From assembly GCA_004794655.1 (NCBI GenBank), contig SMMW01000559.1, positions 930,001 to 994,000 of the forward strand: a stretch of DNA of 64,000 bases, read 5' to 3'. This DNA is from Marisa cornuarietis. Its lineage: Eukaryota > Mollusca > Gastropoda > Architaenioglossa > Ampullariidae. Shown one piece after another: positions 33,901 to 47,051 of the stretch. The notes beneath the pieces are model-generated. The model made no database searches and was not told the DNA's origin. It saw only the letters and a list, made by a program, of their open reading frames with translations. Every line of letters begins with the position of its first letter. Position 1 is the first letter of the stretch. A program made the position numbers and the translations under genes.

Positions 33901-36900
33901 CTGCGGGAAGAAAAGACAGACCCAAGTCAGCTGCAGATGTTCTTGATACACATGGTTCATCCAAAATGCTTGCCATCAAAACAGAGTCTGCAACACCCCC
34001 GCCTTTCATGCAAGTCAAACTGCGTGGCACGAACATGCTAAATGGCAAGGAACTATCCAAGTCTGCTAATAATCTGCTTGTGGATGCAGACAGCAGCTCT
34101 AGCAAACCATCATGGCAGCTGGAGGCAGAACGCAGAATGGCAGCTGTGCGTGATGTTGGCTTTGTTGACCCAGAGACTAAGAAATCAGCTGGTAGTGGTG
34201 ATGACACAGGGCCTGGTCATGAGAACAGCCATGGGGCTAGGAAGGATTCATCTACAGTGGTGCTGACCCAGAAACAGACACTCTATGACCAGAGAGGTGG
34301 CGTCCAAGAAACCAAAATAAGTATGCCAGTGGCAGGGGTGAAAAGAGAAGAAAAGACTAAAGATGTAATGAAAACTGTCCCAGATTCACCAAGCAAGCAT
34401 GGTTCAGAGGAAAAACAAAATAAAAAAGAGAAGAAACAAGAAACCAACATAACAATAATCAAAGCTATCCCAGATAAAAGCAGGTTGCCACCACCCAAAC
34501 CTGAACGGAGTTGGGCTACTCTTGATGCCAAAGAAAAGGAAGAAAAGAAATTGGAGGTGAATTCTTTGGAGCCCACAGTGCAGCTTCTAGGCCAACAACC
34601 AAATACTGAAGTTGTTTTTCTTCGAAAGAAGATTCCTGTTAGTGATGATAAGACAGCAGATGGCCCAGGTCACCCACAGACTCCATCACATGGTCCTCGA
34701 AAGAAGGTCTCCGTTGATGTAAAGTTTGACTTTGGTGTTTCACTTAAATCACCTACAAAGGAACAGCATACACCTCCACAAAGGCCTCCACCACCAAAGG
34801 TAACATTTTACTCAAGTTCTGTTTGAGAAAGAATAGGAATGTTGGAAGGGGAGATAGGATGTGAGGCTTTTAGCTGTGTTAAGCTTTTCTTGTCTTTGTA
34901 TGCATGTTATTTTGTTTCAAATTTACAAAAGGTAAAATATGTGTGTATTCGAGCATGTCGTTGTGTGTGTTGTGAGAGACTGTGTGTGTCTTAGCGTGAA
35001 TGATGGTAAGATACAAGTGGTGCCTGTTGATGTCTGTGCATAATCTTCACGTATGTGTGGGTGTTATGCAAAAGACTTTCAGCCTGGGAAAGGGCACTAC
35101 ATAAATAATCAGATTTATTTTGAACTTTGTAATATTTTATGTTTTCAAGTTGCCTGAATGTTATTGCATATATTTATCTCTCAAAATTAGAAATTACTTA
35201 GTTGAATCCCTGCTTCCTAATGACTGTTTCTTGGGAATGCTTTGTGAAGAACATGATGACTTAACATGCAGATACATGCAGTTGTTGGACTGTCTGCAGA
35301 TAACACCAACACACCTGTCGGCCATTGAACTGCACCAACAGCTGTTGGAGATTGATAGCAAACTCAGTGACTTGGAGCTGAAAGGACGTGACCTTGAGGA
35401 CTCAATCCGCAGTGGTATGAACTTTTTTCCACATTGCGTTGTTGTCTAAGACATTTTCTTGTAACAACTGTGTTTCAGTATTGTAACAATTGCATTTTTA
35501 GTTTTATCACTTGTTTTACAAAATTATGTTTAATTTTTAAAGGGATTTATTTTGAATTGTTCTTATTTGTAAGACCTTTGCTTATGATAGTAAAGGCTAA
35601 ACATTTACCAGCAAACCTTACCAAGCAGGAAATGTGCTACTTTTCAACAGGCACTGTATGCTCTTTTTCCAGAATCTACAGACTAAAATAGTAAGGTGAT
35701 GATTAGTGAAATAATTTTTTAAGAGAGATTCTTGGTTTTTGTTCCGGGGAAACTTTTTGGAGTTTTCTTTTATAAACGGTTTTCTTATGTAGAATCATGT
35801 GGGCACCTTGTGATTTTTTCTTCGTACTTGCTCAAAGTCAAGGAGTGGTTTGATTTAGATTTTATTGCTTGCTGCAGTGTCTTGAAGTTGATTTCATTTT
35901 ATATGGTGCATGAATGACTAGAACTCACTTTCGGTATATTCCTCCCAACCCCCAAACATTTTTTTTTTCTAGGAACTGATTTTCCTAATTTGGACAAATG
36001 TAGCACAGTTTTATATAGTTTTGCTTCTTAAAACCATTTTCGCTCTTCATTTTGTTTTTCCCCTATTCGTTGACTACCTCAGATTCCTGTAAAACTGAAG
36101 CGAGAGAGAAGTTACAAACTTCTATGGATTTAAAAAATTTGTAATATTGAATGCCAGATCTTTCATTGAATTCAAAGTTACTTGTAAATTGTATTGTACA
36201 GGTTATAAAAATGTTCTAACTGCTGATCTCAGAGGCTTGCCCAAGGGATGACTGGAACAACTTTGTTTTAAGCTGATAACATTTAAATTGGTCTACAGAA
36301 AACTAAGCAAAGAAACCTCATTCTTGTCAGATTTTGTTGTTTTAATAGCCATCTAAAAATCAAGAAAGAACATTATATCTTAGCAGTTTGTTACAAAAAA
36401 AAAATAAGACAAAATGAATATTTAGTATTCACCATTTTTTTATGATTTGATGAAATTAGCAGTAAAAACTAAACAAAGCATGGCATATTGCCCAGACTCT
36501 ATTCACTCTAAAGATATTTTGATTAGAAGACTTACTACCCCCATAAATGGACGTAATTTAAGTTCATGTCATGCTTTGGCTATCACCATTTCTACTTTGC
36601 AGAACAAATTAAGATCCTGAAATTTAAAAGTTAAATGATATTTTGTCGTTGATCATCAAAGAACATAAAAGTGGTATGCTTGGGGGAGGGGGTATTAATC
36701 TTCAATTTTATTAGCCTTTTAGCACTGTTAACATTTTAGCTTATGTGCACAGTCTTCCACTGATTGCCCTTCTGTGGTTGATTGGCTTTGTTGTGATTCA
36801 TTACAGTCATCAGTGACTTCATGTTTGTTGGATTTTTTCACGAAGCTAACATTGCCTGTTGTTGCCATGGTCCTAGTCACTGTGTTGGCCATTCCAGTCA

Positions 36901-39900
36901 GAAAACTGATTTCTTGTGGGCTTCATAGGGAATCCAACTTTCCAAATGTTTTAATGTGGAATTTTTTTAATTTAGTTAATGAAGCCATTTAGGAACACAC
37001 CAGACCTGATTTATTTTGGATACTCACATCCCGCTCCCTACCTGACAAATTTCATGTTTGCTGGAAAATGTCATTCCTGCAGAGAAATGCACTACCTTCT
37101 GTTGTGTTAATACTGATAGCTGCAATGGCTTTTTGCATGATGCATGTCCTTGTACATTTATTGTGAAGGCTACTTGTCAGAATGTTTCACCTCACTGGTT
37201 GGTTATGGAAGGATGTGACTTACAATTGCATGTCCTTGTACACTTGCTCACTGGTTGGTTATGGAAGGATTGGATTTACGATTCTTTACTGAAGAAACAG
37301 TCCATGGTTGTGTCAGTTTTTAAAACTTAAAAAAATCAGTTAAACTTTGATGTCTTGTGGGTAACTGAATTATTAATTCATCCAACCTACAGGTTTGTAG
37401 GGAGGGCTGGGATTTTTATTTTATCATTCTGTTTACTCCAACAGGATAGATAGATGGGTGTGTGTGTGTGTGTTTGTATATGTTCGTGCATATGTGTTTG
37501 CAGCTCTGTTTTCACATGTGTACTAAGGTTGTGTTATAGTTCATGCATGAATTAGCATTGATAAACATACTAACATTCACAACTGCCTTGTTATTGCCAC
37601 CATCATTTTGAAATGTGCAGCTTATCAGTACTGACTAGCATATTTGCCAACCTCCAACCCTGATCATTGTTAACGTGTTCTGATCTCTTCTAACCTTGCA
37701 GATAGCCGCCCAACATACAAGTCCAGTGCATTCATTTCACTTGGGTAACATTTCATCTAGTTTTCATCATCAGCCTCCTGTGTGTTGCCTACTTGAGATC
37801 CCTTCCTGTGCATGCCTTCCATGTGCTGGTCAACTTTCACCCATTAGTCTAGTTATCCACGAGCCTCATAGCAAATTCCATAGGATGTTCACTAATGTGT
37901 GGTATCATAATGTTAGAATGAGTGTTTAAAAGTATGTCCAGAGCAGTAACCTGCTTGAGTTTGCTTTGCCTCTTCTGCGTTTCCTCCTGTCTACTCGGTC
38001 TTTGCCAAGCTCACATTTGTTTGTCTGGGTTGTTGTGTAGGTCCTGAAAAAATACAGCTGCAGGTCATCTTATTATTGTGCTGTACTTCAGAATCCACCA
38101 ATGGCCAGTTTTCTTTCCCATGATTTGACTGTCAGATGCTGTTTCATTGATCTTTTCATGCTGTGGAAATAGGTTAGATCAGCTCACTGCCATTTGATAC
38201 CAATGAGAGGAGAAAGATGGCCATGTTTGATGGATGCTATTTTTTTTTACCAGATCTGATGCTTTTTAAAAATTATTTTAATGGCCATCACTCACCCTTT
38301 GTTGTTGGTGCCTTTGTGAATTTTGTTTTCTCCTGCAACATTTCTTCTTTACCAGGATGTAAAGTTTTATGAAATTTTTGGTGGCTACTTGATTTTGCAT
38401 TATGAGGTTTGAATTTGCTAATGAATCCATTAACAGTTTGTGATACTAGATGATATATTGACTGTTTAGGGTATAAAATACCAGGTAAGGTTAAGCTGTG
38501 ACATTAAATGTTTATTTTATCTCTTGTAGTACTAACAATACTAAACATTCCATTTTGAAGCCCCTACCGGCATATATTTTTAAAAGATATTACAGTTAGG
38601 TTCACTTTCCTTGTTACAACTGTGCATTAAGCATGTACAAGAGCAAAATGCTATGAAGTCATGCACCATATTATCCTAATCATGAAACGTATACTTCCAC
38701 TTTAAACATTGCTGAAATTTTTGTCAGTATGTTCAGACCTTATTATGAGCAATAAACAAAATTTTGTAGTGCCTCTCAAAATAAGGTTGTAACAGCTTCC
38801 TATTTAAAAAATTTTCACTGTTAAGGTAAACCTTGCAATAACTGGCATCAGGGTGCCTTAACAGTGATATAGTATGCATGTGGCACTGATGTTTAGTTTA
38901 TTGATGGACTATATGTAGAGATAGAATATTTCTAGTTATTGCCACAATTGAGAGAATCATAAAAGTAATTCTTGTTTGATTTCTCTTATGCAAGCTCTGT
39001 TCCATCCAATGATTTAACATGTGAGCACTTGATGCATATGCAACATGTATATGCATCCACACATTTGTGCATATGCGCACACATGCTCACACCCCTGAGT
39101 AAATTGGTTGCTGGTTTGGCATAAAACAAAATTACTATCACCCACCCATCCACCCAAGTGTACTTTAGTTCTTTCACATAAATATTAAGAGAAGTTGCCA
39201 ACATGATTATAATTAGTGCTTATGATACAGCTGTGTAATATGTTTTGAAGAATTGTGTTCGTGATGCATGTTTTCTTAAATTTTGGTAATGATCCCATCA
39301 CATTGCTTTCAAACATTTTTGAACAGAGACTTATATACTGTGCTGTGATTGATCATTATTGCTTTAGCATTCTTATAGTGTTAAGTAATAATCTGTTTTG
39401 TAGCAACTGGTATTATTTTGTTGTCGTTATTTCAGCATATTTATACATCACAGTCATGCTTGTTTTAATTTTTTTCCTATTGTTGCAGTAAAGATTTGAA
39501 AGATGTGTACTTTAAATGCTTTTGCTGCTGTTGTATGTTATGTGATTTATAATGAAGAACATGGCATTTAGTATGGATAATTTGAGGCGTATAATTATTT
39601 TACAGTAACCACTGCGGAGGACGAAGATGAGATGTTGATGGAGTGGTTCAAGCTTGTAACAAAGAAGAATGAACTTGTGCGGAAAGAAGCAGACTTAGTC
39701 TATCAGTGAGTTTTAATTGTCTTGTTTGGCTTTCTGTATAAAAAAACTCTACAGAGAATTTAGCCATCATGCTTTTAGTTTTGTTCCCTCAGAGAGCAAT
39801 GACCAGACCATATAAATAATTTTTATGATTTTTTTACTATTTGTTTAAATCTACCGATAAAGCTTCCAGTTTAAGAAAGGTATCAACACTTTCCTTCTTT

Positions 39901-42766
39901 GTGCTTAATGTTGAAGTTTTATATTTTATTTATGTATATATGTGCTGCACAGGTCAAGAGAACAAACACTTGAAGATGAGCAAGTTCAGATTGATTCTCA
40001 GCTGCATTACCTTCTTGGCAAAGAAGGTGAGAATTAATGCAAACATCTATAAAAGACATCTTTTTCCTTAAATTTTTTTCACATCTTAAGTGTAGTTTTC
40101 TGATAAAGTATTTCACAAACTCATCCACAAGATTTTTTTGAATTTCTTGTTCTGTTTGAACTGTGTAGCAGACCGTTTGTAGCATGTAAGAAATTATTCC
40201 ATGTGAAGTCAACAGTTTTTTTCCACAGAATTTGTTAACCTGCTTTTGAGCATCAGGTGTGACTTACGTGGAGGGTATGATTAATATGGTAGAACGATCT
40301 TGTTCAAGCAGATATTGTGTTTTCAACAGTATTGGGTGTTCCTCATGTGATGGAATTTTTTTTAAATTCTTCTGTAGATGCTGAAAAATCTTTTGAGGAA
40401 AAAGAGGAGGAAGAGTACTTGATTCAACGCAAACTAGAAATCGTCAACCAGCGCAACTGTATTGTTGACAGCATGGATGAAGACAGGCTTAGGTTAGCGG
40501 GGTTTTTTTTCTTATACATCATCGGATTCTGCTACCATCTTCTCCTTTCTGCTGTATGTCACTTTAATGTTCAGCATTGATTTGCTCTTCCTGTAATCTT
40601 TTCCTTCATTCGCATTTGTAAAAATGTTCACATTTGTTACCTCTGACAAAAGAAAAAAAGAATTTTAACACAGCAGCCATTTGATGTTTTCTCTTTCACC
40701 TGCAGATATGAAGAAGAGGACCGCAATGTGGCACAGCTAATGGAATCAAAGGGTGAGATTTGTTACAAGCTTGAGTGTGCCATGTTGTATATCATCCAAA
40801 CATTGTGGACAATGATGTAAATAAGCATGCAATGAGTCTGAGACTGTTGCTGTCAAAAACCTTGTACTGGATCTTGATACCTCTTTTGACATCACATTTC
40901 ATCCATGCCAGAGAACCATGATCCATTTTCAGTCTCTTTTAGTTGCTGGGGTAAGTAGGGATACAGATGTGCTTTATTATAGTCTGTTATATTTTGGTAG
41001 CAACAATTGAATTGGTGTTTTGCATATTTCCAGCAACTTAAGAAGAAAAAAATGTCCAGTATGTTTGGGTGGCAAAGGTTTCGTGTGTGGTATTTTAGAC
41101 AGTTAACCTTAACCCAGACTGAAAGAATGCCATTATAATCCCATGCACATTAAAATTAATGCTCATTAAGTCAGATTTCTCAGCAGACCTGACAAGTTGA
41201 CTGAAGTACATGTGATTACATGCAGTATATGTGATTACATGATTTGTTTATTTCACTCAAATCATAAGCTCTTGGATCATTATTAGTGCTTTCAGCATTT
41301 TCTGTAAAAACACAGTATATGTGAAAGCAGACCTACTATTTCACCACTTTTGCAAATATTTCTTCTTCATATACACTGTGAAGTTTATTAATCATTCAGA
41401 ATAGTTTGACCAGACAGGCTGTCAATGAAGACAGGGAATCAAATGGCAGACCCACACAGGTGCCTTTGCAGAGATATTGGTCTGTCTTCCTGCAGCATAA
41501 TGGTAGATCCAAGTGACATAGTCTTATTCATGCACAACTAGAGAAGAAAATAGAATAGATTTTGCTTCACATGCATGATGATATTATAAATTATTTTTAT
41601 AGCAGTTGTCATAGTGTGCATAGCCTGATATATAGATAAAAAAAACTAGGTGCAGACATTCACTTTTCTCTTCTTTTTTTAATTTAAAAATAGCTTGGAC
41701 TGGAATTGGTGAGATTAAATTACTGCTTTAAGCATTTGTCTCCTCAGACCTGTAATAATGACCATTATAGGACAAAGATGTGCATTTTCATCATGTGTTG
41801 CATGCTTTGTACAGCTAAGAAAACAAAGCAAACAATAAGAATGGCGACTAACTCCATGTTGTGTCCAGGCTTGTTGTGTAGTGTCGTTTAATTGTCACGT
41901 GCAAGGTATGTTGTGATTCCTGTTTAGACAACTGGTGATTGGCTGATTGAGATTTACCTGTTCTTGCTGCATGAACAGCTGATCAACTTGCTATCGCACT
42001 CCGTTTTTCTTCAAACCTCTTTGTCTTGTTTGTGTGCGTTACAATCTCTGGTTTACTATCTAAACATTGGTTTTATCAGTTTTGCCAGCTACTTGTTCTG
42101 AATATGTAGCCTGTATTTTTGAATTATTGTTTTGCATTGATCCATAAAGTGCTTGATTAAATATTCCAGATGATGCAGCATTTTGCATGTTTGTGTGGTT
42201 GCACTAATAAAAAGTATGTCCTATGTTTTAAAACCACTGAAGTGACATTGACTAGCATGATTTTCTTTAAACACTGTATGTATAAGGATGTGTATGCATC
42301 ATGGAAAAATAAGCATTTTTACTTGCAGTAAACAAAAGCTCTTGTACAGCTGATTTTTTTTATTCAAAATGAAATTCTATGGCATTTTCAGCAACTCCTG
42401 CATTTGTTGTTAATATATTTCTTACAAAGTGTAAAGTATTTAAATAATTTTATTTTTTTGAAAGATCGAGTAGGCTGGAGGAGAAGGGTAGTCTAAATTG
42501 TAGAGGTATATATTCATATATAATATATATATATGTTGTATAAGCGTATGTGCAATTTATTAGATTTTGTCATTTATATTGACATATACATTAATTTTGT
42601 TTGAATGTACATGCTTAATTTCAATAATGTCATCAGATACTACATGCTTTTTGACACTACAAAGTTTCTTTTTGCATCTTATGCTGCAGGGTTTTCCAAG
42701 ACAACAGCAGGAACTGTTATGAATGACAAAGGAAAGAAAGTTTTTACTTCAACCTTCTACACCTGA
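27723..42766 (+). CDS. MICALL: MICAL-like protein (MICALL1/2 type): CH, half LIM, disordered linker, bMERB
   Basis: MICAL-like proteins link Rab GTPases (Rab8/13/35 class) to endocytic recycling tubules and actin (family knowledge). Coding exons: 27723-27868, 30294-30342, 30761-30902, 31179-31297, 31968-34799, 35300-35414, 39606-39705, 39953-40026, 40378-40492, 40706-40752, 42690-42766. They sum to 3816 nt, 1271 residues plus stop, with all phases agreeing. The start ATG lies in GGCATGGCG; upstream stops close the frame. Order: CH domain (about 2-110), single LIM zinc finger (170-194), Ser/Thr/Pro/Lys-rich disordered linker, proline run before residue 1096, bMERB helices (about 1097-1245), short tail ending in VFTSTFYT. 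It cannot be assigned to MICALL1 or MICALL2; invertebrates usually have one gene. It lacks the mono-oxygenase domain of MICAL proper. Confidence 0.93.
31968..34799 (+). CDS. MICALL: MICAL-like exon 5: half LIM domain plus large disordered region
   Basis: A single 2832-nt exon (944 codons). It opens with one zinc finger: Cys170, Cys173, His191, Cys194 (C-x2-C-x17-H-x2-C). The second finger of a normal LIM domain is absent; the chain runs [18 protein letters not shown] straight into Ser/Thr/Lys-rich, predicted-disordered sequence. That includes a polyserine run near 33250 and proline runs near 32970 and 34780. Two KIPV/KKV-type segments lie near the end. If the donor at 34799 is not used, translation stops at 34826, giving a protein without the bMERB domain. 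Confidence 0.9.
35085..35115 (+). mobile_element. Short retroelement tail relic
   Basis: GGGAAAGGGCACTACATAAATA resembles the tail at 20.7 kb. It lies in the intron just before the bMERB exons. Confidence 0.35.
35300..40752 (+). CDS. MICALL: MICAL-like exons 6-10, bMERB (Rab-binding) domain
   Basis: The exons read [20 protein letters not shown] then [71 protein letters not shown] then DSMDEDRLR; and [14 protein letters not shown]. This is the charged three-helix bMERB/DUF3585 domain, with its conserved ELE-KG and the later W(F)KL-x4-LVR segments. Intron phases link them without gaps. The acceptor of exon 6 (CTGCAG at 35299) is the least certain, because two more CAG sites lie within 35 bases upstream. 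Confidence 0.9.
35415..39605 (+). other. Large MICAL-like intron
   Basis: This 4.2-kb intron is AT-rich and mostly featureless. It contains a local duplication at 37141-37215 / 37227-37271, a (GT)n run near 37455-37475 and a SINE 3' part near 39094-39157. I saw no extra in-phase exon resembling the family. Confidence 0.5.
39094..39157 (+). mobile_element. SINE 3'-end relic
   Basis: TTGGTTGCTGGTTTGGCATAAAAC followed by ATCACCCACCC matches the 3' part of the SINE at 12.4 kb. The tRNA-like head is missing. Confidence 0.5.
40753..42689 (+). other. Last MICAL-like intron, nothing recognised
   Basis: The intron is AT-rich, with (TA)n near 42510-42535. It contains no supported exon or element. Confidence 0.5.
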
Positions 42767-43059
42767 ACAAGCATATGTTGATTGATGGACATTTTCTGTC
42801 CATATTCCAGAAAGTTCTCCAATATGTGACTATATTCTGCCTCTTTTCAGCTGCTCCTTTGTATGGTCTTACCAGTCCCCTGGGCAGTTGCTTTTAAAAA
42901 GATATTGAAAAATAATCTCACCTCAAGAGAATCTCTTGTTGTGCCTTTCTTAACTTTGATTGTAAACATTTTACCTTTTGGGTTTGTTTTCAATTCCTAT
43001 TTATACCATAATTGCATATTCTGAAAGGTCTTGTACACATTACAAGTAATGGGGTTCTG

Positions 43060-43077
43060 AATAAAATTTGTAATAAA
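43060..43077 (+). terminator. Polyadenylation signals of the MICAL-like gene
   Basis: Two AATAAA hexamers, at 43060-43065 and 43072-43077, lie about 295-310 bases after the stop codon at 42766. This is the first clear pair downstream, giving a short 3'UTR. Confidence 0.65.
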
Positions 43078-43479
43078 ATATTGAAAACTGTACATTTATC
43101 TCTCTCTCTCTAACACACATACTGTTAAGTTCAGAAGTTGGTTCCAAGAACTGTTCTAAAGGTGGTGGTTATATTTTCTGCAATAGCAAGGTAAAGATCT
43201 CATTTCTGTAGATTTTGTCTATAGATCATTCCACAGACTGTATTCTCTGACACATTTGTTGCATATTTACAATCTCAGGCTTAGTTATAGAGAGCAGAAT
43301 TGAGACCAGTGGTTTTCTACATGAATACATCTGTTTGCATACAAGTCTGTGTGTTCCCTACTGTTGTCTTAGCCCACTATGACAGATGGAGCACAAAACA
43401 TGAAACTCTTATTTGATCTCTACATCAAACATATCTAGTGCAAGTGGAAAGGTGCTTTTCACAAACCCTCACAAATTCA

Positions 43480-46400
43480 AAATATTTGTTGTGTATTTGT
43501 GTATATATTTTTATATATATATATAGAGAGAGAGAGGAAATTCTGGTCCACAAACATGTCTTTCAGAAGTTGCTTAACCTAACCACATGTATTCTTCAGC
43601 TGAGCAGTTCCATGTTACATTCATGAATACAGTTGGCCATAGGTTTTTTATGTTTCCTGTATTCCTGAATGCATTTATATCACAGTAATTGGACTTCAAA
43701 AAACCACCTATTTCATTTGCCCTGCAAGTTGGGAATTGGGCAGTTGTATCATTTTCAAGCTCATATCAAATCAGATGTGAATGTCATGATCAAGGGGTTC
43801 ATTGTGTTAAAGGGAACATATTTCTTAAAACTTTGAATCTAATGTAACACGTCTTCCACAGTTATATACATATCGCAGACATGATTTGTAGTTGCTAATC
43901 ACCTTCTGGGGTTGTATTTTTTTTACTGACCTAGTTTTTCTGCCATTTTGTCCATATGAAGAAAAATTACCAAGAGCCATATTTTATGTTTGTTAGAATT
44001 TAAAAATTATTTATTTTGGGCCAAACATTACAGGTATGCAAAAACATGTCCATTTTTATGCTCAGACAGTTGCTGTAAGCCTCTACACAGGAGCTGATTT
44101 TTAAGTGTCTCATTGGTTGTGCCTTTGTCAAGGAAGCATTTATCCATCATTAAGCTAACTCTATGCGGAAGCATTCTGCAATGCAGAATGACCCTTACTA
44201 ATGATAAATTTAAAAACTTGTCCCCCAAAATGCTACATTTATCTAAAGGGGATCATAGTATGCAAGGTGACGTAGTTGCTTCTATAATCAGTTAGTCTGC
44301 AAGGTAGATTAAAAAAAAATGATAGTACCCTACAGGACTACAGAATATCTTCATATATGCCCTATATTTTTAAAGAGACACTGTATGCAAGATGCTATAC
44401 ATTGCATAAAACTTTAAAGCAGTAACCTGCATCCTTTATGGCTTTGCAACCCAGTCACATAATGTCAAGATGTCAGTCGGCGCAGGTGCTAACCATACTA
44501 TCAAAGAGCAGACTGGCATGAAGACATAAGGCTGTGAAAATATGATTGCTTCTTTGAAGGAAGTCAGGTTATTTTTAAAGAAGTTTGTAAATAACAGTCA
44601 CTTTGTTATTTTAACTGAAGGTTTAGAAAATGAAGCTGATGCCTGTGATAGTTACATCTAAAAATTAGGCATGTGTGTGAAAAATCGCTCATCATCAGGT
44701 TTTGAAAGCCTGTTTGCTACTTAAGAACATTGTATTGAAAACTTGACAGAGGCATAGTAAATGTAGAGGGAGAGGTTTTTTTAAAATGTTTCTATGTGAA
44801 CGTCATTTTATATCAGAATATGGTGGTCCCGCAGTCTTTTTAGTATGTTTGTGCATGCATAAGCATACATGCAAGATAGGCATGCATTGCACGAGTGTAT
44901 GCATGAAAAAGAAATGGTGATCAGGTATCTTGGAAAACCTAGATACTTCTCCACCATAGATAATGAAGGAACTGGTGCACTTCTAATCTTTTTGGTAAGA
45001 TCTTGTGTTGGGGCTTAGCATATGGTGTGTGGGTTTATTTTGTTGGTACCAAAGAAATCTTTCTTTCTAGCTTGCATTTGCTTATATATATATATACATT
45101 TCTCTCCATCCTTTCTCTCCAGTATAATATCAAATTCACTTTTGTGCCTCCTTTCAGTTTCATGTAAACTGAGAATTTCCAAGTGAAATTGTGTTGAAAT
45201 CCTATATGCATGCATGTGAGTGTGTGTGTGTGCATATGAGCAAATAGAAGTATGAGTGTGTTTATGTACATATTACAATGCATTTGTACCTGCAAGGAAT
45301 ATAAATGTTTACTCTTTTCTGGTGACATGGTTGAGATCTTAGTGGCAATGTGTGACAAGAGTTTAACATTTTAAATTTTATATTGCATTATCATTCTCCT
45401 TGATATGTGTGCGTGAAAAAGAAAGTTTATGTGAAATATTTCTTTAAAGCACATAAGATTGTAGAAAATGGAGAAGTACAACATTGCAACAACTAATATC
45501 CATTCAACACATGGGAATCCCTGTTCACTGTCCTCAGATTTCTGCTTTCTTGAATGAAGATGTGAAACAAAAACTTTAATTGTAAGTCGTTTGATAACAG
45601 TACAAGTCCACAAATGATATTTTTCATATGCATGGGGTTTTCCTGAGTAACACAAAGGACTTAAGGATGTAGGTGTGTAAAATATTAACATTTCTGTTGT
45701 ACTTCTGCAGCGATTTATTTGCTAAGGTTCGACTGCTAATTGAATTTACTTCTTCTAGTTGCACAGCCTATGCATCATTCAGTAATCCAACATTCCTTAA
45801 CATTAAATGTGCTATCTCAATTGCTGCTTATGAATTTAAATGTTACTGTATTATATACTATTTTGTATTTTGAAGTCACTTCGATTGTCTTAAAACTTTT
45901 GCACTAAAACATTTTGTTGAAAATCAGAATGAGTGATCATTTCAATCTAATCGACCTGATTTTCAAACTGTGAACATCTTAACACCGACTCTGGAAATTT
46001 GTGAGTTTGAAATCTCTTGGAGCATGCTTTTGTGTGTGAACAGTTTGAGAAAGTGAATGTGTAGTCTACAGCACCCTCAAATCAGGTTCACAAAGCAGAA
46101 TGCTTTTACATACACATCCATGCACATACAAATGCATGTCAATAGAAAAGACAGGATCAGTCCCCCATAAAATACAGTTGCCTAATGTTTCAGAATTTGG
46201 TGCCACCAGGAACTACAATGGTAGGATAATTTTCTTCAACTGATTAACAAAAAAGATGTAAGAAAATGTCAAAATTCTGATAATGAAAAATATGTGCGTC
46301 TGCTTTTAACAAATCTACAGTCCAGTGGCCTATAAATCCCCATTGCCTGAAGTTTCAAGCATCAGTTAGTGCTAGGCTTGAACCTCATTAAAAGAAGTAA

Positions 46401-46640
46401 GCAACAAATGGATATATACATATTTAACTGGTATTCCTTTGGGTTTAGAGGCGAGTGTTAACCACTCAGCTGTCTGCTTCCCTGTACTGAAGAAACAGAT
46501 ATATCCTGTGCATTTATAGCGATCACAATCACTATAAATGCACATGAACTTCTGTCCTTCAAGAATTGAAAACAGCATGCAAAAGCCAAACAGCAGTGTC
46601 ATTTAATACCTTCATTGTTTTTAAGTGATAATCACCAAAC
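43480..46640. other. Convergent intergenic region
   Basis: The tails of the plus-strand MICAL-like gene and the minus-strand C22orf23 gene face each other here. TTTATT at 46658-46663 (AATAAA on the minus strand) is a possible C22orf23 poly(A) signal about 390 bases after its stop. (TA)n/(GA)n runs occur near 43510-43540. No gene or clear mobile element was recognised. Confidence 0.45.
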
Positions 46641-47051
46641 ACTTGAGGGTGACTGGATTTATTTTGTAATGATAAAAATCAAAGTAAACGGATTTCCTTT
46701 GACTAGCCAAAAATGAAAAATCATATATTCATAACAGAGAAATTACAGGTAGCTGGGTAAGAACACGGCCACACAAAAAAATCTAGTCTCCACTCCATAA
46801 TTGGTGACCCTGCTTGCATTTGACAAATGAAATTAAAAACTATTGTTCTCTAAACGTAAATGTCAAGACCGGTAACTGTGCAGTATTGTCTGTTTCGTTC
46901 ACCACAGCCCCCCACTGAAAAGCAGTAGATGTACTTGGTCACGCATGAGAATAGTTTTGCATGGAATGTTCAAAAACATGATGAGTGGAAATAAAACTAT
47001 TAAGTTTTGACAATATATCCTGTGTGTTTAGAGAACAAAAATATTCTCATA

